Below, piece by piece: positions 33,980 to 42,945 of a DNA stretch of 64,000 nt. Below the pieces are notes generated by a model. That model saw only the letters and a program-made list of their open reading frames with translations. It searched no databases and was not told the DNA's origin. Every line of letters starts with the position of its first letter. Within the stretch, counting starts at the first letter, position 1. The DNA is from Clostridia bacterium (GTDB lineage Bacteria > Bacillota > Clostridia > Christensenellales > Aristaeellaceae): contig JAFPWH010000052.1 of the NCBI GenBank assembly GCA_017395065.1, forward strand, positions 1 to 64,000. Direction: 5' to 3'. Made by a program: the position numbers and the translations under genes.

Positions 33980-35257
33980 ATGAACAGCAACGGGGAGAAC
34001 CGATCAATCGCCGAGAAAGACCTGAACATACTGCGAAGGCTCGCCGGGGAGTACGCTTCTTTGGCCCTTTCGGACGGCAACCTCTCGATCCCGGAGCGCT
34101 ATCGGGCGCTGAACAGTTTGGAAAGCGGCGTTCGCCCGCCCGTGCTCGTGTTTGAAGAGCCTTGGGGCGAGTTCGATTGCGAGGAACTGAAGCTGAAGTG
34201 TACCCAGCCCCGCTGCAGGGCGCTGGAGGGCAAACTGCGCATGGAGCTTTTCAAATGCCGGCATCACCGGGGTGATTACGCGCTCAAGCCCTATGCCGAG
34301 GCGCAGGTCGCCGTGCGCGACAGCGGCTACGGTTTCACGGTCCGGGACGCGCGCACCATCGAATCGCAGACCGGCAGCAGCATTTCCTCCCACCGCTACA
34401 CGGACCTTCTGGCAGACGAATCCTCGCTCGAGAAATTCCGAATGCCGAGCGTCGAGCTGGACGAAAGCGAAACGCAGGCGAACGTCGAATTCGTTTCCGA
34501 AGTGTTCAATGGCCTCATGCGTGTTCGCAAGGCCGGGATCATGCTGTACATGCCGACCTGGGACGACATCGCGATGCTGCGCGGCGCGGAAAACTGCATG
34601 ATCGACCTGTACGACCGCCCGGAATACACGCACGCGCTCGTGGAAAAATTCACCGAGATCCACCTGCACCGCCTGACGAGATACGAAGAATTGAACGTGC
34701 TGGAGACCGACCCCTACTATTGCCACTGCACGCCCGCGTGCAGTCGCGAATTGCCCGTTAAGGACATGGACCGCGACAGGATCACGGCAAGGGACGTGTG
34801 GTGCCGCTCGATGGCGCAGGTCTTCAGCATGGTCTCCCCCGAAGTGCGCGACGAATTCGACCTGAAATACATAAAGCGGATATTCGACCGCTGCGGCCTG
34901 TCCTATTACGGCTGCTGCGAACCGCTGCACGATCAGATACCCAATCTGCGCAAACGCTTCAAAAACTTAAGGCGCATCTCCATAACGCCCTGGGCCGACC
35001 CGGACGTCGCGGCGGACGAGATCGGGCGCGATTACGTTTTATCCTACAAATGCAACCCGGCCTTCGTGGCCGGCGGCCATCTGGACGAAGAGCCTGCCCG
35101 AAGGGAAGTGCGGCGCGTAATTCTGGCCTGCAACCGGAACCGCACGCCCTTTGAATTCATACTGAAGGACATAAGCACCGTAAGCGGGCGCCCCGGCGCT
35201 TTGGCCGAGTGGGTGGACATGGTGAACGGAGAGATAGACAGATACTGGAAACCGTGA
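33980..35257 (+). CDS. Uroporphyrinogen decarboxylase (URO-D)-like protein
   Basis: A 425-residue protein that resembles the divergent URO-D/corrinoid methyltransferase superfamily (COG0407-like). The part that looks most familiar is the region around GLSYYGCCEPLHDQIPNLRK and LRRISITPWADP, together with the ending on SGRPGALAEWV. His, Cys and acidic residues suited to zinc binding are present (YYCHCTPAC). True heme-pathway URO-D motifs (RQAGRY) are absent, so heme synthesis is unlikely. No corrinoid protein or methyltransferase activator is adjacent. ATG 33980 follows GGGGAGCGCCT. Function unknown; such proteins are often found with sugar-use genes. Confidence 0.62.
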   Translation: MNSNGENRSIAEKDLNILRRLAGEYASLALSDGNLSIPERYRALNSLESGVRPPVLVFEEPWGEFDCEELKLKCTQPRCRALEGKLRMELFKCRHHRGDYALKPYAEAQVAVRDSGYGFTVRDARTIESQTGSSISSHRYTDLLADESSLEKFRMPSVELDESETQANVEFVSEVFNGLMRVRKAGIMLYMPTWDDIAMLRGAENCMIDLYDRPEYTHALVEKFTEIHLHRLTRYEELNVLETDPYYCHCTPACSRELPVKDMDRDRITARDVWCRSMAQVFSMVSPEVRDEFDLKYIKRIFDRCGLSYYGCCEPLHDQIPNLRKRFKNLRRISITPWADPDVAADEIGRDYVLSYKCNPAFVAGGHLDEEPARREVRRVILACNRNRTPFEFILKDISTVSGRPGALAEWVDMVNGEIDRYWKP

Positions 35258-35292
35258 GGAACGCCAGGGAAGACCGTATTGGAGATGTCAAA

Positions 35293-36504
35293 ATGCTTTC
35301 GATCACCAAAGAGCAGGCAAAAAGATTCATACTCGCCAAACAAGGGCTGCTGGGAAAGCACGTCTTTTGCGGAAAGGACGGCGCTTACCGCTACATACGG
35401 CAGGCGGGCTGCATACAGTACGACCCCGTCGACGTGTGCGGAAAGAACGCGGAGCTCACGCTGCAGTCCCGCGTGAAGGGCTTTACAAAGCAGATGCTGG
35501 ACGATCTGCTCTACAAAGACCGGCTGCTCGTGGATTACACGGACAAGGAGCTGTCGATCTGGCCGTCGGAGGACTGGCCGTACTTTTCGGCGTACCGGGA
35601 AAGAAGCCTTTCCCACAGCGCGCAATTCGAGGGATTGGCCGCGCTGGAAGAGGAGGCACTTTCCTACATACGAAAGCACGGAGCGGTCAGCAGCGATTCG
35701 CTGCCCATCGAAGGCAAGATCTTCTGGCATTCGTCGATGCACTGGAGCGGCAACTGGAGCGGGCAGTCACAGGCAGCGCGCTCGGTGCTGGAGCAGCTGT
35801 ACACCGACGGCGTGCTGCTGATCCACCACAAGAGCGGTTCGCGAAAGTTTTACGATCTTGCCGAAAAGCATCTGCCGCCCTCGCTTTTGTCGAAAGCAAA
35901 TCCCTGCGAAGACGAAGCAGCGCTGCTGGATTGGCGCGTCGCAAGGCGCGTCGGCGCGATCGGTCTTTTGTGGAACAGGCGTTCGGACGCCTTTCTCGGC
36001 ATCGAAATCAGCGGCGAAAAAAGAGAAAAGGCGTTTGATGATCTCGAAAAACAGGGCCGCATACTGCCCGTGCAGATCGAAGGTCTCCGCGCGCCGCTGT
36101 ACATGCTTTCGGAGGATCGGGAGCTGCTGGACGCTGTGCTGAGCGGCGCCGTCGATACGAAACCGAGGCTGGAATTTCTGGCCCCGCTCGACCCCATGCT
36201 CTGGGACAGGAAGCTGATAAAAGCGCTGTGGGACTTTGAATATTCCTGGGAGATCTACACGCCCGCCGAAAAGCGGAAATACGGATACTACGTATTGCCG
36301 ATGCTTTGGGGAGATAAGCTGATCGGCAGGATCGAAGCCGCCGCGGACAGGAAAAACGGGAAGCTGAGCGTAAAGAACATCTGGTACGAGGACGGCGTAA
36401 AAGTCACGAAGAAGCTCACGAACGCCGTGGACGCGGCGCTTTTGCGCCTTGCGAGGTTCAACCGCTTAAAAGAGATCGAACGGCTGGGTGGCCGTCCCGT
36501 TTGA
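35293..36504 (+). CDS. YcaQ/AlkZ-like winged-helix DNA glycosylase family protein
   Basis: A 403-residue protein of the winged helix DNA-binding family that includes AlkZ and YcaQ, glycosylases acting on alkylated or crosslinked bases. The family pattern is visible: LGKHVFCGKDGAYRYIRQAGCIQYDPVDV, in which the catalytic QxQ/QxD-type position reads IQYDPV, then WPYFSAYRE, FLAPLDPMLWDR, FEYSWEIYTPAEKRKYGYYVLPMLWGD and the C-terminal LARFNRLKEI. ATG 35293 has GGAG eight bases upstream. It follows the URO-D-like gene by 35 bases. Glycosylase activity is an inference from the family. Confidence 0.8.
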   Translation: MLSITKEQAKRFILAKQGLLGKHVFCGKDGAYRYIRQAGCIQYDPVDVCGKNAELTLQSRVKGFTKQMLDDLLYKDRLLVDYTDKELSIWPSEDWPYFSAYRERSLSHSAQFEGLAALEEEALSYIRKHGAVSSDSLPIEGKIFWHSSMHWSGNWSGQSQAARSVLEQLYTDGVLLIHHKSGSRKFYDLAEKHLPPSLLSKANPCEDEAALLDWRVARRVGAIGLLWNRRSDAFLGIEISGEKREKAFDDLEKQGRILPVQIEGLRAPLYMLSEDRELLDAVLSGAVDTKPRLEFLAPLDPMLWDRKLIKALWDFEYSWEIYTPAEKRKYGYYVLPMLWGDKLIGRIEAAADRKNGKLSVKNIWYEDGVKVTKKLTNAVDAALLRLARFNRLKEIERLGGRPV

Positions 36505-36613
36505 ACAGCTCAAGTTACGCTTGAATCAATATTTACGTTTTCAACGCGCGCATGCTGGAAACAGAGTCAAACAGATGCTACAATGACGACGCTGAGAAAG
36601 GGAGGCGATTTGA

Positions 36614-37435
36614 ATGAGTCTCGGAAGCAACATAGCAAGCGCAAGGAATCTGAAAGGCTTGACACAGGAAAAGCTGGCCGAAAAGGTGGGCGTCAGCTTT
36701 CAGGCCGTGAGCACCTGGGAAAGGGACGAAAACCTGCCCGATACCGCGCATCTGCAAAAGATAGCCGAAGCGCTGGACACCTCGCTGGACGCGCTGTTCG
36801 GCAAAGAAAAGCGGGATTGGACGCTGAAGGAAATGTGCGACGACCCCGAGCGCATGTACACTTACGTAAAGACAAGGGCGCAGAGCGAAAATCTGGAGCA
36901 GACGCTGAAGGCCCTGCCCTTCATGCGCGAAAAGCACAAGAGGCAAACGCGCAAAAGCATGTTGAATTCAAATCTGCCCTACATCGTCCATCCCCTGACG
37001 CTGTGCTGCCATGCACTGGCGATGGGGCTCACGGACGACGACGTGCTGCCGGCGCTGCTTTTGCACGACGTGCTGGAGGATACCGACACGAAGCCGGAGG
37101 AACTGCCCGTAAACGAAAGGGTGCGCGAGGCGGTCTGCCTCGTGTCCTACAACACGTACAAGGGAAACAAAGAGGAGATCAAACCCAATTACTACAATAA
37201 AATTGCAAAGAACGATCTGGCCTCCCTGGTCAAGTGCATCGACCGCTGCAACAATTTAAGCTGCATGGCGGACGGCTTCACCCGCGAAAAGATGGTGCGG
37301 TACGTCATCGAAGCTGAAAAGTTCGTGATGCCCTTGCTGAAAGTGGTCAAAGCCGTACCCGCGTGGAACAACGCGGCCTGGCTGCTTCAGTATCAAATGA
37401 GGGCGCTTACGGAGACCTTCAAGCGGCTGCTCTGA
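36614..37435 (+). CDS. XRE helix-turn-helix fused to RelA/SpoT-type HD hydrolase domain
   Basis: A 273-residue two-domain protein. Residues 1-65 are an XRE/Cro helix-turn-helix (NIASARNLKGLTQEKLAEKV, FQAVSTWERDENLP). After a helical link, residues about 95-230 match the HD hydrolase domain of RelA/SpoT and Mesh1: HPLTLCCHALAMGL (His126), ALLLHDVLEDT (His151-Asp152), and KCIDRCNNL (Asp210), the four residues expected to hold Mn2+. No synthetase domain is present. It could hydrolyse (p)ppGpp or another nucleotide and regulate DNA in the same polypeptide. GGGAGG precedes the ATG, and a strong terminator follows. Confidence 0.85.
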   Translation: MSLGSNIASARNLKGLTQEKLAEKVGVSFQAVSTWERDENLPDTAHLQKIAEALDTSLDALFGKEKRDWTLKEMCDDPERMYTYVKTRAQSENLEQTLKALPFMREKHKRQTRKSMLNSNLPYIVHPLTLCCHALAMGLTDDDVLPALLLHDVLEDTDTKPEELPVNERVREAVCLVSYNTYKGNKEEIKPNYYNKIAKNDLASLVKCIDRCNNLSCMADGFTREKMVRYVIEAEKFVMPLLKVVKAVPAWNNAAWLLQYQMRALTETFKRLL

Positions 37436-37465
37436 GCGTTCCGCAGGGAGAACGAACAGCGCAGG

Positions 37466-37493
37466 AAACCCCGGGTCGAAGCCCGGGGTTTTT
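37466..37493 (+). terminator. Terminator of the XRE-HD gene
   Basis: A 10-bp stem AAACCCCGGG (37466-37475) with CCCGGGGTTT (37482-37491), then TT CG; the T-run is 37489-37493. Confidence 0.85.
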
Positions 37494-37507
37494 CGATTTC
37501 AGTCGGG

Positions 37508-38539
37508 TCAGGCCTTGTGCGCCTCAATGAAATCCATGTACGCCGTCCAATCCGCCAGGGCCAGGTAGTGCGTGCCCTCCCGCAGGAAGTAGCTGAGGCT
37601 CCCCTTTACGCCCTCGTCCAAGCCTTTCATGCCATAGAGCTTCCAGACGGGCGAGGCGTTCAGGCAGGAGCGCATCTCGGAGGCGGGATCGGCCCAGTCG
37701 TCCAGGCTCGCGCTGTGCACGGCCACGAAGCGGGGACAGCACGCGGCCAATGCGAAATGCTGGTCAAAGGGCATATTGTCGACGTCGAAGCCGTGTTTTT
37801 GATAGTTTTCGCAGAACCAGAACGGGAAGCGGCGGTAGATCTTTTCCGCGGTCTCGCTGTCGGGATTCTTGCACCGCTCCATCGCCGCGCCGGAGCAGCC
37901 GGAGTCGTTCACGCAGACGAAGCGGATCCTTTCGTCGTTCGCGCCGCACCAGAGCGCGGTCTTGCCGAGGCGCGAATGCCCGATCACGGCGATGTTGGCC
38001 TTGTCGATATCGTCTCTCAAAAGGAGCGCGTCCAGTGCGCGGCTGAGTGTCCAGGCCCACAGGCTTATCTTGCCCCAGCCGCTGCCGTCGTCCGCCCGGT
38101 CCATAAGCCCGGCCAAGCCGTTTTGCATGTCCCCGTCGTCGGAGGTGATCGCGGTATAGTGCAGCATCGCGACCGCGTAGCCGCGGCTCAGAACCGTCTC
38201 GGCGGGAAAATAGTGCTGGTAGATGTCGGGGCTGAAGCTGATGTACAGAAACAGGGGATGCTTTTCGGGGGTGTCGGGATAGAGGAGCGTGACCGGCACC
38301 GTGAACGGGCCCATGTCCGCCTCGATGCGCAATTCCAGCTTTTCCTCTATGCCGCGCCCGCCGCTGTGGGCGTTGTTTTTGCCGAGGGTGCTTATGCGCA
38401 CGGGCTTCTTTTCCGGAAGGAAGCCGTATTCCTCGCGCGCGAGCAGTTCAAGGATCTCGTCTCGCCGCAAAGCCCAGTCCTGCGCGCTTTCGGCCTTGCG
38501 GCCGTCAATAAAACTCAAAACATCGGGTATAAAACTCAT
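37508..38539 (-). CDS. CE15-like glucuronoyl esterase (alpha/beta hydrolase)
   Basis: A 343-residue intracellular alpha/beta hydrolase similar to bacterial family CE15 4-O-methyl-glucuronoyl methylesterases, which cut ester links between glucuronoxylan and lignin. The nucleophile elbow is IGHSRLGKTALWCGAND (Ser189), as in bacterial CE15 members; PFWFCENY is the conserved substrate-side element, and the catalytic His324 lies in REGTHYLALADW. There is no signal peptide, which is unusual for a polymer-acting esterase, so oligosaccharides taken up by the cell are the likely substrate. It lies 14 bases downstream of a GH31 gene in one operon. Confidence 0.8.
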   Translation of the reverse strand: MSFIPDVLSFIDGRKAESAQDWALRRDEILELLAREEYGFLPEKKPVRISTLGKNNAHSGGRGIEEKLELRIEADMGPFTVPVTLLYPDTPEKHPLFLYISFSPDIYQHYFPAETVLSRGYAVAMLHYTAITSDDGDMQNGLAGLMDRADDGSGWGKISLWAWTLSRALDALLLRDDIDKANIAVIGHSRLGKTALWCGANDERIRFVCVNDSGCSGAAMERCKNPDSETAEKIYRRFPFWFCENYQKHGFDVDNMPFDQHFALAACCPRFVAVHSASLDDWADPASEMRSCLNASPVWKLYGMKGLDEGVKGSLSYFLREGTHYLALADWTAYMDFIEAHKA

Positions 38540-38553
38540 TCTCTCCCCTCCCG

Positions 38554-40788
38554 TTACAGTATGATCTCCGCCCGTCTGCCCATCGACATGTCGAGCGAAG
38601 TATAGTATTCGTCGTACTCGAAGCCAACGGGCACGCTGTCTACCAGCGCGGCGGTGGGCTTTTTGCCGGTCAGGATCTTCAGGCGGTATTTCCTTTCGGG
38701 CTGCATGCCTTCAAAGGATCCGAGGCGCGCGCTCACGTCCACCTGTATGCGGTTGGCGCGGCGGCTTAAGCGGATGTTGGTGCGGGCGATCTCGCCGTCA
38801 AGGTATTTCTGCGTTTTTCCGTCGTCCTCGTAGAGCACGTACTCCCTGTCGCAGTCCTGCGCGGGATACAGTTGAAGCGTGAGGTATTCGTCGTCCCGGC
38901 AGTCGGTAAACAGCTTTTCGGCCTGCGTGGGGATCACGGCGCCGTTTCGAATGAAGAGCGGGCCTCCCCTGTCCTCCGGCACGGAGACGTCCAACTCCTG
39001 TCCGCCGTCATAGATGCCGTCGGTCCAGGCGTCGATCCAGCTCTCCCCCGCGGGCAGATAGATCTTGTCGGAGAACGAGCCCACCAGCAGGTTGTCGCCG
39101 AACATGTATTCGTGAGTCTCGTCTTTGAGGCGTTCCTCGTCGAATTCGAGGGGCATCGCGCGCACGATCGGCGTGCCGCTCAGATGGGCATTTATGGCCG
39201 CGGAGTAGATGTAGGGCAGTATGCGGTATCTCAAGCGGTCATAGAAGGTGAACAGCTTTTCGTTTTCGTCGCCCGCCCACCAGGGATGCGAATAGCCGGA
39301 CCAGCTGTCCAGTTCGCACCAGGCGCTGAAGAAGCAGTAATGGATGGTCTCCTTGCCGAAGATGTCCATGTCGCAGGTGATGTTGGATACGCCGCTTAAG
39401 CCGCTGTTCAGTATCCATACGAGCGTCTTGTAGCGGCCGCCGCTGTCCCCCGTGGTGCAGGCGGAATACTTCTGGATCGAGGTATAGCCGCCGCTTATGT
39501 GGTGCATCGGGCGCAGATGCGTGTATTCGCTGTAGCCCTCGTACATCTCCTTGCCGTAGAGGGTGGTCTGCAGGCTGTGCATTTCGGCCTCCCCGCGCCC
39601 GTTGGCGTAGACGCGGTCTTCGTTTGCGCTGTCGATGACCTTGCAGGGGTCCATTTTGAAGCCGCTCGCGCCGTCGCACACGAAGGTCTTTAAGTGCTTG
39701 AACCACGGCTCGAACCCGAAATCGGTCTCGTTGCCGGCGCGGTTTTCCTGATTGGCGGTAAAATCGTATTTGCAGCAGAGCCACAGAAGCAGCTTAAAGC
39801 CGTAACGGCCCAGCGCCGTCGTGAACATGCGCTGGTAGGGCGTATGCGCGGTGAATTCGTCTTCGGTGCGGCGCATCCAGTCGCAGATGTAGAAGCGGTC
39901 GGTGTTCCACTTCTTTTCGACCGAGAAATCGTAGCGTTTGGCCATCCAGCCGGGCTCGAGCGAGAACGAATCGCAGGGGATCTTCTTTTCGCGGAAGGTG
40001 GCGGCGTTGCGCATGACCTCGAACTGGTCGGCGTTGTACTGGTCGATGAACATGAGCCCGTAGCCCCATTTGGGCAGCACCATGCAGCGGCCCGTCACGC
40101 AGGTGAAGCGCTCGAGCAGGCTTTTGAGCGTATCGCCCGCGTAGATGAAAAAGTCGATGTCGCCGTCCGGAAGATACCAGCACAGCTCTCTGGGATCATT
40201 TTGGCATACGTCCACGGCGTGCCAGAAGGTGGTGTTGCAGCTGATGGCGTAGCCCGCCTTGCTCATCACGTAGGGGATCACGATCTCGCTCTTGGTGTAC
40301 AGTACGCGCATGAGGTAGGTCTTGTCGTTCAGAATCAGCCTGTCCACGTTGCTTTCGCCAAGGCCGTAGAAGCTTTCGCCCTTCGTTTCGAGCGTGAAGT
40401 ATTTCGGGTCGCGAATAAAGTCCGAAGCGACCTGCTCGGTGTTCGTTTCGTCGCCCACGATCTGCTTGCGCTCGGGGTGGAAGTTCGAAGTCTTAGCGTC
40501 GAAGAACGCCCGCTTTTCGGAAAGCTTATCGTTTACGAAGCTTATCCTTCTTTTGACCTTCGGCGTCTCGAACACGATGCCGCCTTCGGTGAGCGTGACG
40601 CTTAGATTTCCGCACTTAACGCCGTTTTCAAGGCACACGCCGGCTTCTTCCTCAGGCGGCGTGAAAATCTTGTAGCGTTCAAACAGCGTCTCCCGTTTTT
40701 CGGCGCACAGGCGCACGCGGACGACGTTTTCCGCGTAGGCGCCGAGGGATAGCGTAAGGCCGTTCAGCTTGTATGTGAATTCCTTCAT
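38554..40788 (-). CDS. GH31 alpha-glycosidase (alpha-xylosidase/alpha-glucosidase-like)
   Basis: A 744-residue cytoplasmic enzyme with the GH31 layout: N-terminal beta-sandwich (YGLGESNVDRLILND), TIM barrel starting PKWGYGLMFIDQYN, and C-terminal beta domains (EYMFGDNLLVGSF, LPAGESWIDAW). The nucleophile position is GFKMDPCK (Asp380) where classic members have DMNE or TDFGE, and the acid/base is likely Asp448 in CTTGDSGG. The altered nucleophile surroundings suggest a substrate other than plain maltose or xyloglucan. It is first in an operon with a CE15-like esterase, which points to xylan-derived oligosaccharides. GAGGAC precedes the ATG. Confidence 0.87.
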   Translation of the reverse strand: MKEFTYKLNGLTLSLGAYAENVVRVRLCAEKRETLFERYKIFTPPEEEAGVCLENGVKCGNLSVTLTEGGIVFETPKVKRRISFVNDKLSEKRAFFDAKTSNFHPERKQIVGDETNTEQVASDFIRDPKYFTLETKGESFYGLGESNVDRLILNDKTYLMRVLYTKSEIVIPYVMSKAGYAISCNTTFWHAVDVCQNDPRELCWYLPDGDIDFFIYAGDTLKSLLERFTCVTGRCMVLPKWGYGLMFIDQYNADQFEVMRNAATFREKKIPCDSFSLEPGWMAKRYDFSVEKKWNTDRFYICDWMRRTEDEFTAHTPYQRMFTTALGRYGFKLLLWLCCKYDFTANQENRAGNETDFGFEPWFKHLKTFVCDGASGFKMDPCKVIDSANEDRVYANGRGEAEMHSLQTTLYGKEMYEGYSEYTHLRPMHHISGGYTSIQKYSACTTGDSGGRYKTLVWILNSGLSGVSNITCDMDIFGKETIHYCFFSAWCELDSWSGYSHPWWAGDENEKLFTFYDRLRYRILPYIYSAAINAHLSGTPIVRAMPLEFDEERLKDETHEYMFGDNLLVGSFSDKIYLPAGESWIDAWTDGIYDGGQELDVSVPEDRGGPLFIRNGAVIPTQAEKLFTDCRDDEYLTLQLYPAQDCDREYVLYEDDGKTQKYLDGEIARTNIRLSRRANRIQVDVSARLGSFEGMQPERKYRLKILTGKKPTAALVDSVPVGFEYDEYYTSLDMSMGRRAEIIL

Positions 40789-40819
40789 AGATGCCGTCCT
40801 CTTTATGTGTTATGGTTCT

Positions 40820-40848
40820 ATTATACCCGTTATCCGCGCAAATTTCAA
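40820..40848 (-). promoter_or_regulatory. Promoter of the GH31-CE15 operon
   Basis: Minus-strand TTGAAA (40848-40843) and TATAAT (40825-40820) with a 17-bp spacer. The rest of this 194-base divergent gap holds a -10-like TATAAT near 40952 for the MATE gene and nothing else I can identify. Confidence 0.75.
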
Positions 40849-40982
40849 TCGTTTGCGGGCAAATAAGAAAAGTTTCGTACAAGCGGTGTTTGCCCTTTGT
40901 TCATTCAAAATTAACCGTTTGGCGCGTCGCCGGAGCGCCTGCGTGTGGTATAATGTACACATTAACGCATTCGGAGCGAAGT

Positions 40983-42419
40983 ATGACCTCGAAAACCGGC
41001 TTTTGGAAAAAGTACATCGGCGACAAGGCGTTTTATATGGGCGTGCTTTCGCTGATCGTGCCCATCATCATTCAAAACAGCATTTCCAACTTCGTAAACC
41101 TGCTGGACAACCTCATGGTCGGTTCGGTGGGCGAAGCGCAGATGAACGGCGTATCGATCAGCAATCAGCTGATGTTCGTGTTCAACCTCGTGGTGTTCGG
41201 CGGCATGGGCGGCGCGGGCATTTACGCCGCGCAGTTTTTCGGCGCAAAGGACACGGACGGGGTGCGCAACAGCTTCCGCTTTACGCTGCTCGTGGGCGCT
41301 TTCGTGAGCATAACGGGCATAACGGTCATAAGTCTGTTCAAGGAACAGCTCTTGTCGCTGTGGATCAATCCCGACCTTTCCGGCGACGAGGAAGCCAACG
41401 CGCTGGAACTGATCAAGGCCGCGGACAGCTTAAAGGCCGGCAAGGAATACTTAAGCGTGATGGTGTTCGGCCTCGTCCCCTTCGCGCTGACGAACGCGTA
41501 CGCCGGCATACTGCGCGTGACGGGCGAAACGAAGCTGCCGATGTTCGCCTCGGTCGCGAGCGTGGCCACGAACCTTTTTCTCAACTACCTGCTGATCTTC
41601 GATCACTTCGGCTACAAGGGCCTTGGCGTCACGGGCGCCGCGCTGGCCACGGTGATCGCGCGGTACGCGGAGCTGTTCATCATACTCTTCGTCGCCTACA
41701 GGCGGCTGAAAAAACGCAATATGTACGGTTTTCTCGAAGGCGCCTACCGGCACTTCGGCATTCCCAAAGAACTTTTCAAAGACATACTGATCCGCTCGCT
41801 GCCCCTGCTGTTCAACGAGTTTCTCTGGTCGCTGGGCATGTCCGTGCTGACGCAGCAGTATTCGCTGCGCGGCCTGACCGTGGTAAACGCGATCACCATC
41901 ACGAGCACACTGACCAATCTGTTCAACGTGGTGTTCATCTCGATGGGCACCGCCTCGGGCGTGCTGGTAGGTCGGGCGCTGGGCGCAAAGGACATCGACG
42001 GCGCGAGGGACAACGCAAGAAAGATCCTCGCGCTGGAGGAATTCGTGTGCGTGAGCACGTGCATACTGCTTCTGATCACGTCGAGATGGCTGCCCCTCGT
42101 GTACGTAAAGAGCTCCGCCGAAGCGAAGCGGCTCGCGACGAAGCTCATCTGCGTGTGCGGGCTCGTGCTGCCGATCGACGGCTTTGCGCACTGCACCTAT
42201 TTTACCCTGCGGGCAGGCGGCAAGACGTTCATCACCTTCCTGTTCGACAGCGTGTACACCTGGGTGCTGGCCGTTCCCGCGGCCTATCTGCTTATCCACC
42301 TGACGGACATGTACATCGTGACCGTCTACGCCATCGTGGGCGCGCTTGGCATCTTCAAGGATCTGTTCGGCTACATACTGCTCAAGAAGGGCGTATGGAT
42401 ACACAACATCGTCTCGTGA
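40983..42419 (+). CDS. MATE-family efflux transporter
   Basis: A 478-residue membrane protein with 12 predicted helices in two similar halves (start of the halves near LSLIVPIIIQNSISNFVNLLDNL and LLFNEFLWSLGMSVL, given in part). The motifs LMVGSVGEAQMNGVSISNQL, GGMGGAGIYAAQFFGAKD and, in the second half, MGTASGVLVGRALGAKD are typical of MATE antiporters, which export cationic drugs or metabolites using Na+ or H+. ATG 40983 has GGAG upstream; the long reading frame further upstream lacks an RBS and runs into the GH31 promoter. Substrate is unknown. Confidence 0.92.
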   Translation: MTSKTGFWKKYIGDKAFYMGVLSLIVPIIIQNSISNFVNLLDNLMVGSVGEAQMNGVSISNQLMFVFNLVVFGGMGGAGIYAAQFFGAKDTDGVRNSFRFTLLVGAFVSITGITVISLFKEQLLSLWINPDLSGDEEANALELIKAADSLKAGKEYLSVMVFGLVPFALTNAYAGILRVTGETKLPMFASVASVATNLFLNYLLIFDHFGYKGLGVTGAALATVIARYAELFIILFVAYRRLKKRNMYGFLEGAYRHFGIPKELFKDILIRSLPLLFNEFLWSLGMSVLTQQYSLRGLTVVNAITITSTLTNLFNVVFISMGTASGVLVGRALGAKDIDGARDNARKILALEEFVCVSTCILLLITSRWLPLVYVKSSAEAKRLATKLICVCGLVLPIDGFAHCTYFTLRAGGKTFITFLFDSVYTWVLAVPAAYLLIHLTDMYIVTVYAIVGALGIFKDLFGYILLKKGVWIHNIVS

Positions 42420-42430
42420 AAAGATAAACG

Positions 42431-42889
42431 CTACAGATCAAAGCGGTAGACTTCCACCTGTCGCTTCCCCTCCGCGTACATTTCGTTGTCTTCGGGGATC
42501 GCGGCCGTCTCCACGTACTTTCCGCCGGCGATAACGCAGGTCTTCGCCGAAGCCGCGTTTTCCGGAACGCAGGTGATGAACAGGTGGTCCATCCCGTGCT
42601 TCCTCGCCTGCCGGAACAAAAGAAGGCAAGCTTTCGCGGCGTAGCGGTGTCCCCGGTAGGCTTCGTCTATGCCGTAACCGATGTTGCCGCCGATGTAGGT
42701 CTTTTCGTTGTGGCCGATGCGCAGGTCGCAGTAGCCGATCTTCGTTCCGTCCGTCAGGCAGATATCGAAACAGTACGCGGGGAGCCAGCGCTTTTCGGGC
42801 TGTGCACCGCAGGTGCTTTTTAGGCGGAGAAAGATCTCTCCGTCCTCAAGATCGTCCGTGCCGAAAAACATCGTTTCTTCTCTTTCCAT
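42431..42889 (-). CDS. GNAT-family N-acetyltransferase
   Basis: A GNAT-fold acetyltransferase of about 152 residues. The acetyl-CoA motif region is GNIGYGIDEAYRGHRYAAKAC (broken here at IDEAYRGHRYA, the Q/RxxGxG/A element), followed by LFRQARKHGMDHLFITCVPENAASAKTCVIAGGKYVE. The start is not certain: ATG 42889 lacks a clear RBS, and ATG 42871 (MFFGTDD) is preceded by GAGAAG and may be the real start, giving 146 residues. It converges with the MATE gene with only 11 bases between stops. Substrate is unknown. Confidence 0.85.
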   Translation of the reverse strand: MEREETMFFGTDDLEDGEIFLRLKSTCGAQPEKRWLPAYCFDICLTDGTKIGYCDLRIGHNEKTYIGGNIGYGIDEAYRGHRYAAKACLLLFRQARKHGMDHLFITCVPENAASAKTCVIAGGKYVETAAIPEDNEMYAEGKRQVEVYRFDL

Positions 42890-42945
42890 GGTACTATTCA
42901 AAAGCAAGCCAAACCGGTGAAAAACGTCGGTTCGGCTTACGGTCG

